64,000 nt of DNA from Flavobacterium bizetiae (GCF_902804475.1 NZ_CADCSU010000083.1:1-64000); one strand, 5' to 3'. Counted from the stretch's first letter, positions 8,562-18,011 are shown. Notes: generated from the letters alone by a model not told the origin. Program-made: numbers and translations.

Positions 8562-9443
8562 ATGAAATCGATAGATCCGAATGATTTTAAAGTTACTGAA
8601 AAAATAAAATTATCTAAAATTCCGACTTTGCTCAAGGTAAATGGTGATGATGATGACAAGATTGAAAAGCTGGATAAGGTGCAATCGAAATTGAGCAAGC
8701 AGCAAGATACGATGTATGCTCATAACAGATACGGGGTTTTGATTTGCTTGCAGGGTATGGATACTTCGGGTAAGGATAGTTTGATTCGGGAGGTTTTTAA
8801 GGAGTTTAATCCGCGTGGTGTCGTGGTGCATAGTTTTAAAACGCCAACTTCGACTGAATTAGAGCATGATTATTTATGGAGACATTATATGGCTTTGCCT
8901 GAAAAAGGAAAGTATGCGATTTTTAATCGTACGCATTATGAGAATGTTTTGGTAACGCGTGTGCATCCTGAATTTATTCTGGCGGAGAATTTGCCGGAAA
9001 TTGAAACGGTTGAAGATATTCCGAAAGATTTCTGGAAAGACAGAATTGAACAAATTAATAATTTTGAAAAGCATATTTCGCAAAACGGAATTATTGTGCT
9101 TAAGTTTTATTTGCATTTAAGTAAAGAGGAACAACGCCAAAGATTATTACGCCGACTGGAAAAGGAAAAACACAACTGGAAGTTTTCTTTGGGAGATTTG
9201 AAGGAACGCGGACATTGGGATGAATATCAGGAATATTATGAAGAGGCAATAAACAAAACATCGACTAAAGATGCTCCGTGGTATATTGTTCCTGCTGATG
9301 ATAAAGAAATGGCGCGTTATATTGTAGCCAAAATTATATGGGAAGTAATGCAGAAACATACTGATATTAAGGAACCTGAGCTGCCTGAGGATATTCAGGA
9401 AAATATAGGAATTTATAAAAAACAGTTAGAAAATGAGTCTTAG
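8562..9443 (+). CDS. Polyphosphate kinase 2 family protein
   Basis: PPK2-family phosphotransferase that uses polyphosphate to phosphorylate a nucleotide. At 293 residues it is a one-domain form. Walker A is GMDTSGKDS at 65-73; the lid and catalytic region carries HDYLWRHYMALPEKG and FNRTHYENVLV (121-131), followed by RVHPE. This pattern is closest to class III PPK2 enzymes, which act on AMP and ADP. The assignment of class is from memory of motifs. Cytoplasmic, single-gene unit, with a terminator overlapping its stop codon. Confidence 0.88.
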   Translation: MKSIDPNDFKVTEKIKLSKIPTLLKVNGDDDDKIEKLDKVQSKLSKQQDTMYAHNRYGVLICLQGMDTSGKDSLIREVFKEFNPRGVVVHSFKTPTSTELEHDYLWRHYMALPEKGKYAIFNRTHYENVLVTRVHPEFILAENLPEIETVEDIPKDFWKDRIEQINNFEKHISQNGIIVLKFYLHLSKEEQRQRLLRRLEKEKHNWKFSLGDLKERGHWDEYQEYYEEAINKTSTKDAPWYIVPADDKEMARYIVAKIIWEVMQKHTDIKEPELPEDIQENIGIYKKQLENES

Positions 9444-9462
9444 AAATAAGGCTCTTTTTTTT
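9435..9462 (+). terminator. Intrinsic terminator overlapping the ppk2 stop codon
   Basis: GAGTCTTA pairs with TAAGGCTC (one G-T pair) across a GAAA tetraloop and is followed by eight T. The stem begins before the TAG stop at 9441-9443, so the hairpin uses the last codons of the gene. Confidence 0.8.
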
Positions 9463-9637
9463 GCTTCAATGTTATTGTAAGTTTATGAATGTTTTGTATT
9501 ACTAATTTAATGTTAATTTTTTTTGGCATAAAGACGTGATTTTATGCATAGTCTTATTTTTTTGATAATATCGAAGTCATTTTAAGTTAAAGAGTAGGGG
9601 TTTACTTTGTAAAAAAAATAAAACCAATTTTTAGCTA

Positions 9638-11095
9638 ATGAAAAGAATTATTCTACCCCTGGTTATCTTGGGTTCGTTGATTGCATCTTGTAATGATAAC
9701 GACTCTAAAGACGAAACTGAAACACCAACAAGTGTTGTATTGAAGGATCAATCTGTAACGCCAAGTTTATTGAAGGCACAGGCAGGTTTTGAGAGTTTGA
9801 AAATCTATTCTCTTTTTAGTTCAGATGATGTATTTCCGGACAGTCCTAAATTTGTTTTTGGAGGTTCTGCCGATGGTTCAGGTTTATTGAAAAACACTGA
9901 CGGAACTTTTACTTTTTTAGTAAACAACGAGGACAATTTTGCTGTTTCGAGAATTACACTTGACAAAACATTTAAACCTACTAAAGGAGAATATTTGTTG
10001 AACTCTAGTGGAGGAACATGGAGATTATGCGGTGCAACTATGGCTACAAAAGAAGAGCATGGTTTTGGACCGGTTTATTTAACTTGTGGAGAGTCTGGAG
10101 AAGAATCTCGCACGCATGCATTAGATCCTTACGGAAGTGTAGGTTCAGCATCTGTATCTAAAGAATTATCTGGTTTTGGTCGCTTAAGTGCTGAGAATGC
10201 TTTACCATTACGTACATCTGCCTATAAAGGGAAAACGGTAGTTGTTATTGGTGATGACGATTCTGGAACTTACGGAGGTCAGGTTTTTATGTATGTATCG
10301 AATGCTGTAGGTGATTTAACTAGTGGTTCTTTGTACATGCTAAAAAGAAACGATGATAACCAAAGAGAAAAAGATATTGAGGTTAATAAATCATACCCGG
10401 TTTCTTTTGTGAAAATCGACAATCATACAACGCTTACAGGTGCGCAAATCAATGCATCAGTAAATACTCTAAAAGCGATTAAATTTGGTCGTGTAGAAGA
10501 TTTAGATTACCGTAAAGGTGGTGACGCTGCTGATCGTGAATTGTATTTTAACGTAACAGGACAAAATACAACAGGAACAAATGCTGATGGTTCTAGAACT
10601 AAATACGGTAGAGTTTACAAATTAAACCTGGATGCTGCTGACCCATTAAAAGGAACTCTTGAAGTTATTCTTGACGGAGATAACCGTTCTGGAATTGCTG
10701 GTAAATTTCAGAATCCGGATAACATTTGTGTAACTAAAAACTACGTTTACGTTCAGGAAGATGCTAACGGATACGGTGATGAAACTCACGATGCTTACAT
10801 CTACCAATACAACATTGCTACAAAAGCTTTGAAAGTTGTAGTAGAATTAGACCACCGTCGTACAGCAACAGATGCTGCGAAATATAACGTAGGCGGAACT
10901 TCTAAATTTGGAGATTGGGAATATGGTGCTTTGATCGATGTATCGGATCAGTTAGGTATTCCGGATACTTTTATGTTGAGCGTTCAGCCACATACATGGA
11001 CTGGTGATAAATACTTAAGTCCTGATGGAGGAACAAATCGCCCGAAAGAAAATCAGGCAAGTCAAATATTAGTACTTAAAGGTTTAGCGAGATAA
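9638..11095 (+). CDS. PhoX-like (DUF839) lipoprotein
   Basis: A 485-residue lipoprotein (lipobox LIASC, Cys18) with Asn/Asp-rich residues right after the Cys, a pattern that in Bacteroidetes can send lipoproteins to the cell surface. The mature protein resembles the DUF839/PhoX beta-propeller family: GGTWRLCGATMATKEEHGFG, then YLTCGESGEES and THALDPYG near residue 150, and a late FQNPDNICVT strand. PhoX enzymes are Ca/Fe-dependent phosphatases, but many DUF839 members are not proven enzymes. The next gene, a di-haem peroxidase, is 96 bases downstream; a weak hairpin lies between. Moderately sure of the family, unsure of activity. Confidence 0.65.
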   Translation: MKRIILPLVILGSLIASCNDNDSKDETETPTSVVLKDQSVTPSLLKAQAGFESLKIYSLFSSDDVFPDSPKFVFGGSADGSGLLKNTDGTFTFLVNNEDNFAVSRITLDKTFKPTKGEYLLNSSGGTWRLCGATMATKEEHGFGPVYLTCGESGEESRTHALDPYGSVGSASVSKELSGFGRLSAENALPLRTSAYKGKTVVVIGDDDSGTYGGQVFMYVSNAVGDLTSGSLYMLKRNDDNQREKDIEVNKSYPVSFVKIDNHTTLTGAQINASVNTLKAIKFGRVEDLDYRKGGDAADRELYFNVTGQNTTGTNADGSRTKYGRVYKLNLDAADPLKGTLEVILDGDNRSGIAGKFQNPDNICVTKNYVYVQEDANGYGDETHDAYIYQYNIATKALKVVVELDHRRTATDAAKYNVGGTSKFGDWEYGALIDVSDQLGIPDTFMLSVQPHTWTGDKYLSPDGGTNRPKENQASQILVLKGLAR

Positions 11096-11122
11096 ATTTT
11101 TAAGTCATTATAAAACAGTCAT

Positions 11123-11158
11123 CCACTATTTCTATTTGAAGTAGTGGTTTCTGTTTTT
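11123..11158 (+). terminator. Weak hairpin between PhoX-like and peroxidase genes
   Basis: CCACTA (11123-11128) pairs with TAGTGG (11142-11147), with further broken pairing inside, then TTTCTGTTTTT. It may give partial termination. Confidence 0.45.
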
Positions 11159-11191
11159 CTGAATATTCCTCTTTTTAATTTTTATTAGATC

Positions 11192-12982
11192 ATGAAAAAA
11201 ATATATTGTTTGTTCTTTCTGGTTGTATTTGTTGCTTGTCAGAAAAAAAGCAAACATCAGGAAGTTAATGAATTATTTCAGTCAGATATTACTTTGTTGA
11301 TTGAAAAAGTAGCCAAACTAAAATATTCGGTACAAGCAGATTCTACCGAAGCGCAAATTCAGCGACAATTTCTGGAAGCGCATAAAAGCTATAAAAAGGT
11401 CGAAATGATAAGTGAGTATTATTCGCCAGCAGTTTCTAAATCGATTAACGGTCCGGCCATTCCTGAGTTTGAAGAGAATGATAAAGTAACCGTTGCACCC
11501 GAAGGTTTTCAGGTTATTGAGGAATTGGTTTTTCCTAAATACGATACAGGAAATAAAAAAGAATTACTACAGGAATTAGGAGTGCTGACGGCAAATTTAA
11601 TTCGGTTAGAAAAAGTTTCGAAGTCGAATGAACTAACTGATGCGCATGTTTTTGATGCCATGCGATTAGAAGTGTATAGAATTATTACTTTAGGAATTAC
11701 AGGTTTTGATTCTCCTGTTGTTTTAAATTCAATTCCTGAAGCATTTGTAGCTTTAGAAACAATTGAAAAATATTATAAAGTTTATCTTGAAAATAAATCG
11801 GTTTCAAACTCTAAAGAGGTGCTTGAGGTTTTAGAAAAAGGAAAAAAGTATTTACAAACCAATACCAATTTTAATGCTTTTGATCGTGCTTATTTTATAA
11901 AAGAAGTTTTAAATCCGTTGAGTAGAGGAATTTACAAAACGCAATCTGAATTGGGAATTCCGTTTATGAAAGAGCAAAGAGGTTTAAGAGTAACAGCTCA
12001 AACTTTATTCGACAAAGATGCCTTTGATCCTGAAGCATTCTCTGGTTTCCCGGATTATAAAACAACGCCGGAGAAAATTGCTCTGGGCAAAAAGTTATTC
12101 AATGATCCGGTTTTATCCGGAAATAATACGCGTTCGTGTGCGTCATGCCATCATGCGGAAAAAGCTTTTACAGACGGATTAGAAAGAGCGGTTTCGCTTG
12201 ACGGAAAATCGATGATTCAGCGTAATACGCCAACATTAACAAATATTGCTTTTCAGCGTGTATTTTTTGCCGATTCAAGAGTAAGTTATCTTGAAGATCA
12301 GGCAGTAGCGGTGATTAAAAATGAAAACGAAATGCACGGATCTTTAGAAAAGTCGGCTTTGGCGATTCAAAAGAATAGTGATTATGTGAAGGATTTTAAA
12401 AAGGCTTTCCCGAAAGGAGAAATTAATGAATTTGAAATTAAAAATGCTTTAGCTTCTTATATTCGCTCGCTGAGTCATTACGATTCTAAGTTTGACGAAT
12501 ACATGCAAAACAAAACCCAACTTACAACAGATGAAAAAGCAGGTTTTAATTTATTTGCCGGTAAAGCCAAATGTGCGACATGTCATTTTATTCCGTTAAC
12601 CAACGGAACTGTTCCGCCAAATTTCGATCGCTCTGAGAGTGAAATTTTAGGAACTCCAAATAAAGCTAAAAAACTCGACGGAGATTTGGGCAAGTTTGTA
12701 ATCACGCAAGCTGCGATTCATAAATATTCATTTAAAACTCCTACGATCAGAAACATAGCACTTACTGCTCCGTATATGCACAATGGTGTTTATAAAACGC
12801 TCGAAGAGGTAATTGATTTTTATAATGAAGGCGGAGGATTAGGTTTAGGATTCGATCTCCCAAACCAAACTTTACCGGAAGACAAATTAAATTTATCTGA
12901 TATAGAGAAAAAACAGCTTATTGCTTTTATGAGAACTTTGACGGATAAGAAGTATTTGGAGAAAATAGAGAATAGAAAATAG
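11192..12982 (+). CDS. Di-haem cytochrome c peroxidase with imelysin-like N-terminal half
   Basis: A 596-residue lipoprotein (lipobox FVACQ, Cys16). The C-terminal half is a MauG/bacterial cytochrome c peroxidase domain with two haem-binding motifs, CASCH (316-320) and CATCH (461-465), and the late PYMHNGVYKTLEEV motif. The first 250 residues are helical and resemble imelysin/EfeO M75 proteins: an EAHKSYKKVE helix at 62-71 and GFQVIEELVF at 105-114. The imelysin signature is GxHxxE; here the His is Gln. The protein is exported and would reduce peroxide or oxidise a partner. The upstream PhoX-like gene may be linked. Sure of the peroxidase half; the imelysin link is by motif. Confidence 0.85.
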   Translation: MKKIYCLFFLVVFVACQKKSKHQEVNELFQSDITLLIEKVAKLKYSVQADSTEAQIQRQFLEAHKSYKKVEMISEYYSPAVSKSINGPAIPEFEENDKVTVAPEGFQVIEELVFPKYDTGNKKELLQELGVLTANLIRLEKVSKSNELTDAHVFDAMRLEVYRIITLGITGFDSPVVLNSIPEAFVALETIEKYYKVYLENKSVSNSKEVLEVLEKGKKYLQTNTNFNAFDRAYFIKEVLNPLSRGIYKTQSELGIPFMKEQRGLRVTAQTLFDKDAFDPEAFSGFPDYKTTPEKIALGKKLFNDPVLSGNNTRSCASCHHAEKAFTDGLERAVSLDGKSMIQRNTPTLTNIAFQRVFFADSRVSYLEDQAVAVIKNENEMHGSLEKSALAIQKNSDYVKDFKKAFPKGEINEFEIKNALASYIRSLSHYDSKFDEYMQNKTQLTTDEKAGFNLFAGKAKCATCHFIPLTNGTVPPNFDRSESEILGTPNKAKKLDGDLGKFVITQAAIHKYSFKTPTIRNIALTAPYMHNGVYKTLEEVIDFYNEGGGLGLGFDLPNQTLPEDKLNLSDIEKKQLIAFMRTLTDKKYLEKIENRK

Positions 12983-13321
12983 AGAATAGAGTAAAGAAAT
13001 TAGCTTTGCTTGTTTGTGGTTTTATTTTACCGCAAAGCACGCAAAGTTTTTTACGATAAGATTTTATAAACGCAAAGTTCGCAAAGCTGTTTAAACACAA
13101 AGCTTTGCGAACTTTGCGCATTCTTAGCGTTCTTTGCGGTTAAATTTTTTAGCTACAGATCCCACAGATTTTTAAAAATTAATTCGTGCTAATTCGTGAA
13201 ATTCGTGGCAAAAAAAATAAAATAGTTCCATTGGTCAAAACAACAATGTAGTTCATCAAACTAATTTTAATAGCGTTTTAGGTTTGTGCTCCTTTGCAGC
13301 AAATTAATAAAAACTATTATC
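12983..13321. repeat. Gap of inverted repeats, no gene
   Basis: Between 13023 and 13142 copies of CGCAAAG(C/T)(A/T)CGCAAAG face copies of CTTTGCG(A)ACTTTGCG as a long imperfect hairpin. From 13150 follow CACAGAT and a TTCGTGAAATTCGTGG unit. Both types recur at 15084-15560, 23189, 40880, 42292 and 61840. An ORF start at 13286 is GTG and lies upstream of the better ATG at 13322. Confidence 0.65.
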
Positions 13322-13918
13322 ATGAACATGAACAAATTATTATTGCTTACTACAATTTTCTTATTAGGATTAGTTGCTAAAATGAATGCACAATCTCCGC
13401 TTCCTATTCATATTGGGATAAAAGGAGGATCTAATTTTTCTGAATTACCAGTTTCAGATGGCTTTAGTTCAAAATATGCTGTAGGTTATTTTGGTGGTGC
13501 AATGGCTCGATTTGATTTTAAAAGATTTTATATTCAAAATGAAATCTTGTATAGCGAGAAGTCGTCTAAAATTGATAAAACTTCAGGAACGGGATCTAAA
13601 AACGCAAAATGGAGAAGTATCGAAGTGCCTTTGGTTATTGGATACAAAGTAGTTGATCTTGCCGCCTTAAATGTCAGAGTTTTTGCTGGTGGAGTTTATT
13701 CTTATGTTTTGGATGAAAACTTTTCATCATTAAATCAATTGAAAGATTCATACAGAAAATTCGATAAATCTAATATTGGATATCAGGTTGGGGCAGGAGT
13801 TGAGGTTTGGAAATTTACTGTAGATTTTACCTATCAGGGCGGATTGAATAATGTGAACAAAAATTTCAGTTCAAAACCTAATTCATTCAATGTTGGTATT
13901 GGTTATTTTTTCTTATAA
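13322..13918 (+). CDS. Outer-membrane beta-barrel protein (PorT-like)
   Basis: A 198-residue protein with a signal peptide (cleavage after MNAQ) followed by an eight-strand-type barrel: IGIKGGSNFSEL, VGYFGGAMARFDFKRFYIQNEILYSEKSS, VPLVIGYKVV, VRVFAGGVYSY, IGYQVGAGVEVWKFTVDFTYQGGL and FNVGIGYFF ending in Phe-Leu. Alternating residues and the aromatic C terminus fit insertion by the BAM machine. I chose the ATG at 13322 over GTG at 13286 because the signal peptide then begins correctly; ATG 13328 is also possible. The ligand or role is unknown. A terminator follows at 13947. Confidence 0.8.
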   Translation: MNMNKLLLLTTIFLLGLVAKMNAQSPLPIHIGIKGGSNFSELPVSDGFSSKYAVGYFGGAMARFDFKRFYIQNEILYSEKSSKIDKTSGTGSKNAKWRSIEVPLVIGYKVVDLAALNVRVFAGGVYSYVLDENFSSLNQLKDSYRKFDKSNIGYQVGAGVEVWKFTVDFTYQGGLNNVNKNFSSKPNSFNVGIGYFFL

Positions 13919-13946
13919 CCCTACATTTTATCACGCGATCCTATAT

Positions 13947-13982
13947 ACAGCAAAGAATCTTTTTGGTTCTTTGCTGTTTGTT
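13947..13982 (+). terminator. Terminator of the barrel gene
   Basis: ACAGCAAAGAA pairs perfectly with TTCTTTGCTGT across a 9-base loop, followed by TTGTTTAA. Confidence 0.7.
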
Positions 13983-14033
13983 TAAAAAATATAGGGTTAA
14001 TTTTGAATATAAATTTTCTTATAAATTATTGAG

Positions 14034-15083
14034 ATGGTTACAAATTATAAAAATAGGCATTGGATATTTTTAGTCTTTTTTTGGAGCTTATTAGGTATGA
14101 CAATCTGGGCGCAGATGATCGAAGATTACGATTTTTTTACGGCCACAATTCAGGCTGTTTTAGTTTTGTTTTGCTCTGCCGTTTTAGCGCATATTTTAAG
14201 TGATGTCATACTGCCCAAAGCGCTAAAGCAAAATAAAATGAACTGGTTTGCTTTACAAAGCGTTGTTGTTGTACTGCTTTTGGCATTTTGTCTGTCATTC
14301 ATTTATATTGTTTTTTCAGATTCGGTTTTGAGAAGAAAAGCATATCCTGAAGCAGAAGATGTAGATTCTCTTCATTTTTTGTGGACACGATTTTACGGTA
14401 ATATTCCATCAGCGATTTTAATTTGCGGTACTGCTTGCGGACTTCGATTTTATCAGGAACATAATGTCATCGAAAGAAATCATGCGCAGTTACAGCAAGT
14501 GCACCTTGAAGCTCAAATCAAGATTTTGCAGGATCAGATTAATCCGCATTTGATGTTTAATATCCTGAATCATATTCATATTCTAATGCAGAGTAATGTA
14601 CAATTGGCATCTGCTTTATTGGTTCAGTTTTCGGATATTTTGCGTTATCAGTTGTATGAATGCAATAAAGAATATGTGCCATTGCATCTTGAAATTAAAT
14701 ATCTAAAAGATTTAATTGCTGTTGAAGAAACCCGTTGGGGAAATGAACTGGAAGTAAAAAGCAAATGGAATATCGAAGACGGACAGCTTCAGATCGTGCC
14801 GCTGCTTTTGGTTCCTCTGATCGAAAATGCTTTTAAACATGTTTCCCGACTTCCAAACGAAAAAGGATATGTGCATTTATCCTGCGAGCAAATAAACCAT
14901 CAATTGAATTTTAAAATCGAAAACTCATATACAGAACAATATAAAATTCCGTCTAAAAGCCAGGGATTAGGATTAGAAAATGTAAAGAAAAGATTGGCGA
15001 TTCAGTATCCTGAAAAACATCAATTCAATATCAATAAAACCAATTCTGATTTTACGGTTACAGTAACTTTAGATTTAAAATGA
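14034..15083 (+). CDS. LytS-type sensor histidine kinase
   Basis: A 349-residue sensor kinase of the LytS/YehU (His_kinase) group. About four membrane helices occupy residues 9-140. The phosphorylation motif is QINPHLMFNILNH with H172; the usual PHFLFN reads PHLMFN here. The ATP-binding N-box is LVPLIENAFKH near 258-268 and the G-box GLGLENVKKRL is near 315. There is no extracellular sensor domain, so the signal is probably perceived in the membrane. Its response regulator starts 524 bases downstream, beyond a tandem repeat. Confidence 0.88.
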   Translation: MVTNYKNRHWIFLVFFWSLLGMTIWAQMIEDYDFFTATIQAVLVLFCSAVLAHILSDVILPKALKQNKMNWFALQSVVVVLLLAFCLSFIYIVFSDSVLRRKAYPEAEDVDSLHFLWTRFYGNIPSAILICGTACGLRFYQEHNVIERNHAQLQQVHLEAQIKILQDQINPHLMFNILNHIHILMQSNVQLASALLVQFSDILRYQLYECNKEYVPLHLEIKYLKDLIAVEETRWGNELEVKSKWNIEDGQLQIVPLLLVPLIENAFKHVSRLPNEKGYVHLSCEQINHQLNFKIENSYTEQYKIPSKSQGLGLENVKKRLAIQYPEKHQFNINKTNSDFTVTVTLDLK

Positions 15084-15098
15084 TTTTTTTTAGCCACT

Positions 15099-15550
15099 CC
15101 CGATAGTTATCGGGATTGCGCTCTTTGCGGTTAAATTTTTAGCCACAGATTAAAGGATTAAAATGATTTTATTTTCGCCACGAATTACACGAATTAACAC
15201 GAATTTTTAATCTGCTAGAATTTAACATAACGCTTTGTGCTCTTTGCATACTTTTTAAGACTTAAAACTTTGCGAACTTTGCGTATCCCGATAGCTATCG
15301 GGATTGCGCTCTTTGCGGTTAATTTTTTTAGCCACAGATTAAAGGATTAAAATGATTTTATTTTCGCCACGAATTGCACAAATTATCACGAATTTTTAAT
15401 CTGTTATAATTGAACATAATGCTTTGCGTCCTTTGTATTCTTTTTAAGACTTAAAACTTTGCGAACTTTGCGTATCCCGATAGCTATCGGGATTGCGCTC
15501 TTTGCGGTTAAATTTTTTAGCCACAGATTATCAGATTAAAAGGATTTTAA
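15099..15550. repeat. Tandem repeat of a 188-189 bp unit
   Basis: Two full copies (15099-15286 and 15287-15475) and a partial third (15476-15550) are arranged head to tail. Each unit begins with the palindrome CCCGATAGCTATCGGG (first copy has one change), then TTGCGCTCTTTGCGGTTAA, CCACAGATTAAAGGATT, a CACGAATT segment, AATTTTTAATCTG and CTTTGCGAACTTTGCGTAT. The whole gap 15084-15607 contains no gene. It splits the kinase from its regulator. Confidence 0.9.
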
Positions 15551-15607
15551 AATTTTCAAACAAACATTCAACCTGAAACAAAGAAAACCTGAAACAAAAA
15601 TAATATT

Positions 15608-16321
15608 ATGAACATGAAATGCCTCGTTATCGACGACGAACCCATCGCAAGAAACGGAATCGTAGACTTTATTTCTAAAATTGATTTTCTGGAAGTAGTA
15701 GGAACTTGCGCCTCGGCATTAGAAGCCACTTCATACCTTCAGGAAAAGCAAATCGATTTAATGTTTCTGGACATCAACATGCCTTACCTTTCCGGATTAG
15801 AATTTCTGGAAGCATTAGATAATCCGCCATTGGTGATATTTACAACCGCTTATTCAGAACATGCTTTAGACGGATATCGTTTACAAGTTGTTGATTATTT
15901 ACTAAAACCTATTACGTTTCAACGCTTTTATCAGGCATCATTAAAAGCCAGACAATGGCATCAGATGATTCAGTCTCCAAAACAAAATCAGTTAGATCCT
16001 TTTTTATATGTGCGTCAGGAAGAAGGATTTCAGAAAATTTCCTGGGTAGATATTTTATATATCGAAGGAATGCAGAATTATGCGAAACTTCATTTTAAAG
16101 ATAAAGTCATTGTTATTCATCAAACCATGATTTCATTAGAAGAAACACTTCCGGCAGAGATTTTCTTTAGAATTCATAAATCCTTTTTGGTAAACATTAC
16201 TCATATCGATTCTGTTTCCGGCGGACGATTGTTTATAAAAGGACAAGAACTACCTATTTCAAGAACACGCCGCGAAGCGCTTTTGAAAGAGGTAGTCTAT
16301 AAAAACTTATTAAGCAGATAG
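15608..16321 (+). CDS. LytTR-family response regulator
   Basis: A 237-residue DNA-binding response regulator. The receiver domain (residues 3-120) has acidic D9/D10, the phospho-acceptor D55 in FLDINMP, and the late Lys in YLLKPI. The LytTR domain (about 137-235) carries FLYVRQEEGFQKISWVDILYIEGMQNYAKLHF and FFRIHKSFLVNITHIDSV. It should act with the LytS-type kinase upstream. The kinase and regulator are on the same strand but 524 bases of tandem repeat separate them, so they may be expressed separately. Target genes are not visible; the convergent barrel gene at 16324 is one candidate only by position. Confidence 0.9.
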   Translation: MNMKCLVIDDEPIARNGIVDFISKIDFLEVVGTCASALEATSYLQEKQIDLMFLDINMPYLSGLEFLEALDNPPLVIFTTAYSEHALDGYRLQVVDYLLKPITFQRFYQASLKARQWHQMIQSPKQNQLDPFLYVRQEEGFQKISWVDILYIEGMQNYAKLHFKDKVIVIHQTMISLEETLPAEIFFRIHKSFLVNITHIDSVSGGRLFIKGQELPISRTRREALLKEVVYKNLLSR

Positions 16322-16323
16322 CT

Positions 16324-17259
16324 CTAGAATTTCCATTTTAGAGCTACTGCTCCATAAAATGTCGTCGTAAATTTAGGATCGGCCATATCTTTTTCTTTAA
16401 AAATATCTTTGATTTTTCTATTCGTCGTAGAGAAATTACGAACCAGTGTAGTTCCTGCAGTAGGTTCCAGAGTCCAATGCTCGCCAAATTTAAATTGAGG
16501 TCTCAAACCGGCAATAATTTGCTGATATCCTAATAACGAAGATTTATTTCCAATTTTGGTTTCTGCCGTCATTCCGCTTAATTCTACAACTGCTTTTAAA
16601 TCGAAATTATCAGACATTCTATAACCAATTTCTGCACTTTGCGGGAAAGCAACTTTAAAATGTAAAGCTCCTGTAGATTCCCAATTAAAATAAATTCCAG
16701 GAAGTACCATCGGAACACCAAAACTATTGGTTAAAATAGGTCCAAGACCTAAAGCCATATTTGGATTAAACTGTTTGATAAAAAGAACACCACCCTGAAT
16801 TAGTAAATCATCTTTATTAATTTCGACCATATCGGTATATACACCTACAGAAGCCATGATCAATAAAGACCACGAAGGAGAAATAGAACGCAAATGCTTA
16901 ACACCAATTTGTGCGTTCAGTAATTCAGTTGGAAATCCGCCCTGAAATTCTACCGGAAGATCCTGAATTTCGTAATTCTTGTTTTGCATTTTGGCATAAC
17001 TTCCGTTAAGAAAAACGGCCCAGAGTTTCGGATGATTGTATTTATCCATTTCTAAAGATATTGGTACTTCAAAAGTGATCTGAGCTCTTTTAAAATTGCT
17101 CTCAGCATTTGTTTTAGTACTGTCCATTGGCCGAACGTATTTAGAAAAAGGAACGTAATCGACTTTGAATTCTCCTGAGATTCCGGATTGTGATCTTGCG
17201 GCAATAGAAGCCAATAAAAAAAGGAAAAGTTGTGAGAGATAAAAAACTGTTTTGTTCAT
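16324..17259 (-). CDS. DUF6268-like outer-membrane barrel protein
   Basis: A 311-residue outer-membrane barrel. The frame is open upstream to 17301, but the signal peptide MNKTVFYLSQLFLFLLASIAA begins at the ATG at 17259, which I take as the start. The mature part opens SGISGEFKVDYVPFSKY and shows repeated amphipathic strands ending in VALKWKF with a final Phe, as expected of a BAM substrate. The sequence resembles the family I know as DUF6268. The stop is 2 bases from the stop of the convergent response regulator gene. Function unknown. Confidence 0.7.
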   Translation of the reverse strand: MNKTVFYLSQLFLFLLASIAARSQSGISGEFKVDYVPFSKYVRPMDSTKTNAESNFKRAQITFEVPISLEMDKYNHPKLWAVFLNGSYAKMQNKNYEIQDLPVEFQGGFPTELLNAQIGVKHLRSISPSWSLLIMASVGVYTDMVEINKDDLLIQGGVLFIKQFNPNMALGLGPILTNSFGVPMVLPGIYFNWESTGALHFKVAFPQSAEIGYRMSDNFDLKAVVELSGMTAETKIGNKSSLLGYQQIIAGLRPQFKFGEHWTLEPTAGTTLVRNFSTTNRKIKDIFKEKDMADPKFTTTFYGAVALKWKF

Positions 17260-17427
17260 GATTTTATTAATTTTTCTGCGAATTACCGCGTTCCAAATCA
17301 ATCTTAAAAAATCATTTGACTAATGGCAGTTTTGTTTTGACCAATGGTAGTAAACAACAATAAACCCAAAAGGATTTACCTCCTTGAGAGTTACTTTATA
17401 AGGAAAACAGAAATGTTATAAAAAACT

Positions 17428-17459
17428 AAACCCGAGAGACTATGCGATCTCTCGGGTTT
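17428..17459 (-). terminator. Terminator of the 17496-18011 gene
   Basis: AAACCCGAGAGA pairs with TCTCTCGGGTTT around an 8-base loop; on the minus strand it runs into AGTTTTT. Confidence 0.8.
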
Positions 17460-17495
17460 ATACCAAAAACAAAAAAATAAAATAAACCTTAACTT

Positions 17496-18011
17496 TTATA
17501 ATTTAAAACCATAGGCTAAACGTAAAGCCACCTGATTGGTATTAAATTTATTGTAGTCCTCATAACGGACACTAATGTCAATGTATTTGTTGGCGTACCC
17601 AATTCCCGGCGCCCATAAAAAGGTAGTTTGATTATAGTCGTTTGTCACAGCAAAACCTGCTCCAACTTCACCCATAACATAAAATTGATCTTCCCAAACG
17701 AAAGCTTTAAAACCCGCTTTTGCCGGAATAAATCCTAGATCTTTTACTTCAACTCCATTTTGATCTTTCATAAACAAGTTTGTAAAACCTGTAGTTAACG
17801 TCAACGATGCTTTCTTTGTCAAATCATATTGCAAACGAACATCTCCACCAAGTGCCCATCTGTAATCATTGTCAGTTGGTATTCCACCATTCACCCCAAA
17901 ACCTAATCTAAAACCCTGATCGTAATTTTTAATTTCGCTATCCTGAGCAAAAGTTGTATTGGCGTATAAAAAAGCGAAGGCACATAAGCATAACATTTGT
18001 AATTTTTTCAT
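17496..18011 (-). CDS. Small outer-membrane beta-barrel protein
   Basis: A 171-residue exported protein. The signal peptide is residues 1-22 (cleavage after ANTTFA). The mature part has alternating strands FRLGFGVNGGIP, LGGDVRLQYDLTKKASLTLTTGFT, AFVWEDQFYVMGEVGAGFAV and VALRLAYGFKL, typical of an eight-strand barrel of the OmpX/PorT kind. I cannot say what it carries or binds. It is transcribed alone and divergent from the MATE gene. Confidence 0.72.
   Translation of the reverse strand: MKKLQMLCLCAFAFLYANTTFAQDSEIKNYDQGFRLGFGVNGGIPTDNDYRWALGGDVRLQYDLTKKASLTLTTGFTNLFMKDQNGVEVKDLGFIPAKAGFKAFVWEDQFYVMGEVGAGFAVTNDYNQTTFLWAPGIGYANKYIDISVRYEDYNKFNTNQVALRLAYGFKL

Noticed and set aside
15099..15550. 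CRISPR-like array
   Set aside because: The unit is 188-189 bases with near-identical content throughout, with no spacers of unique sequence.
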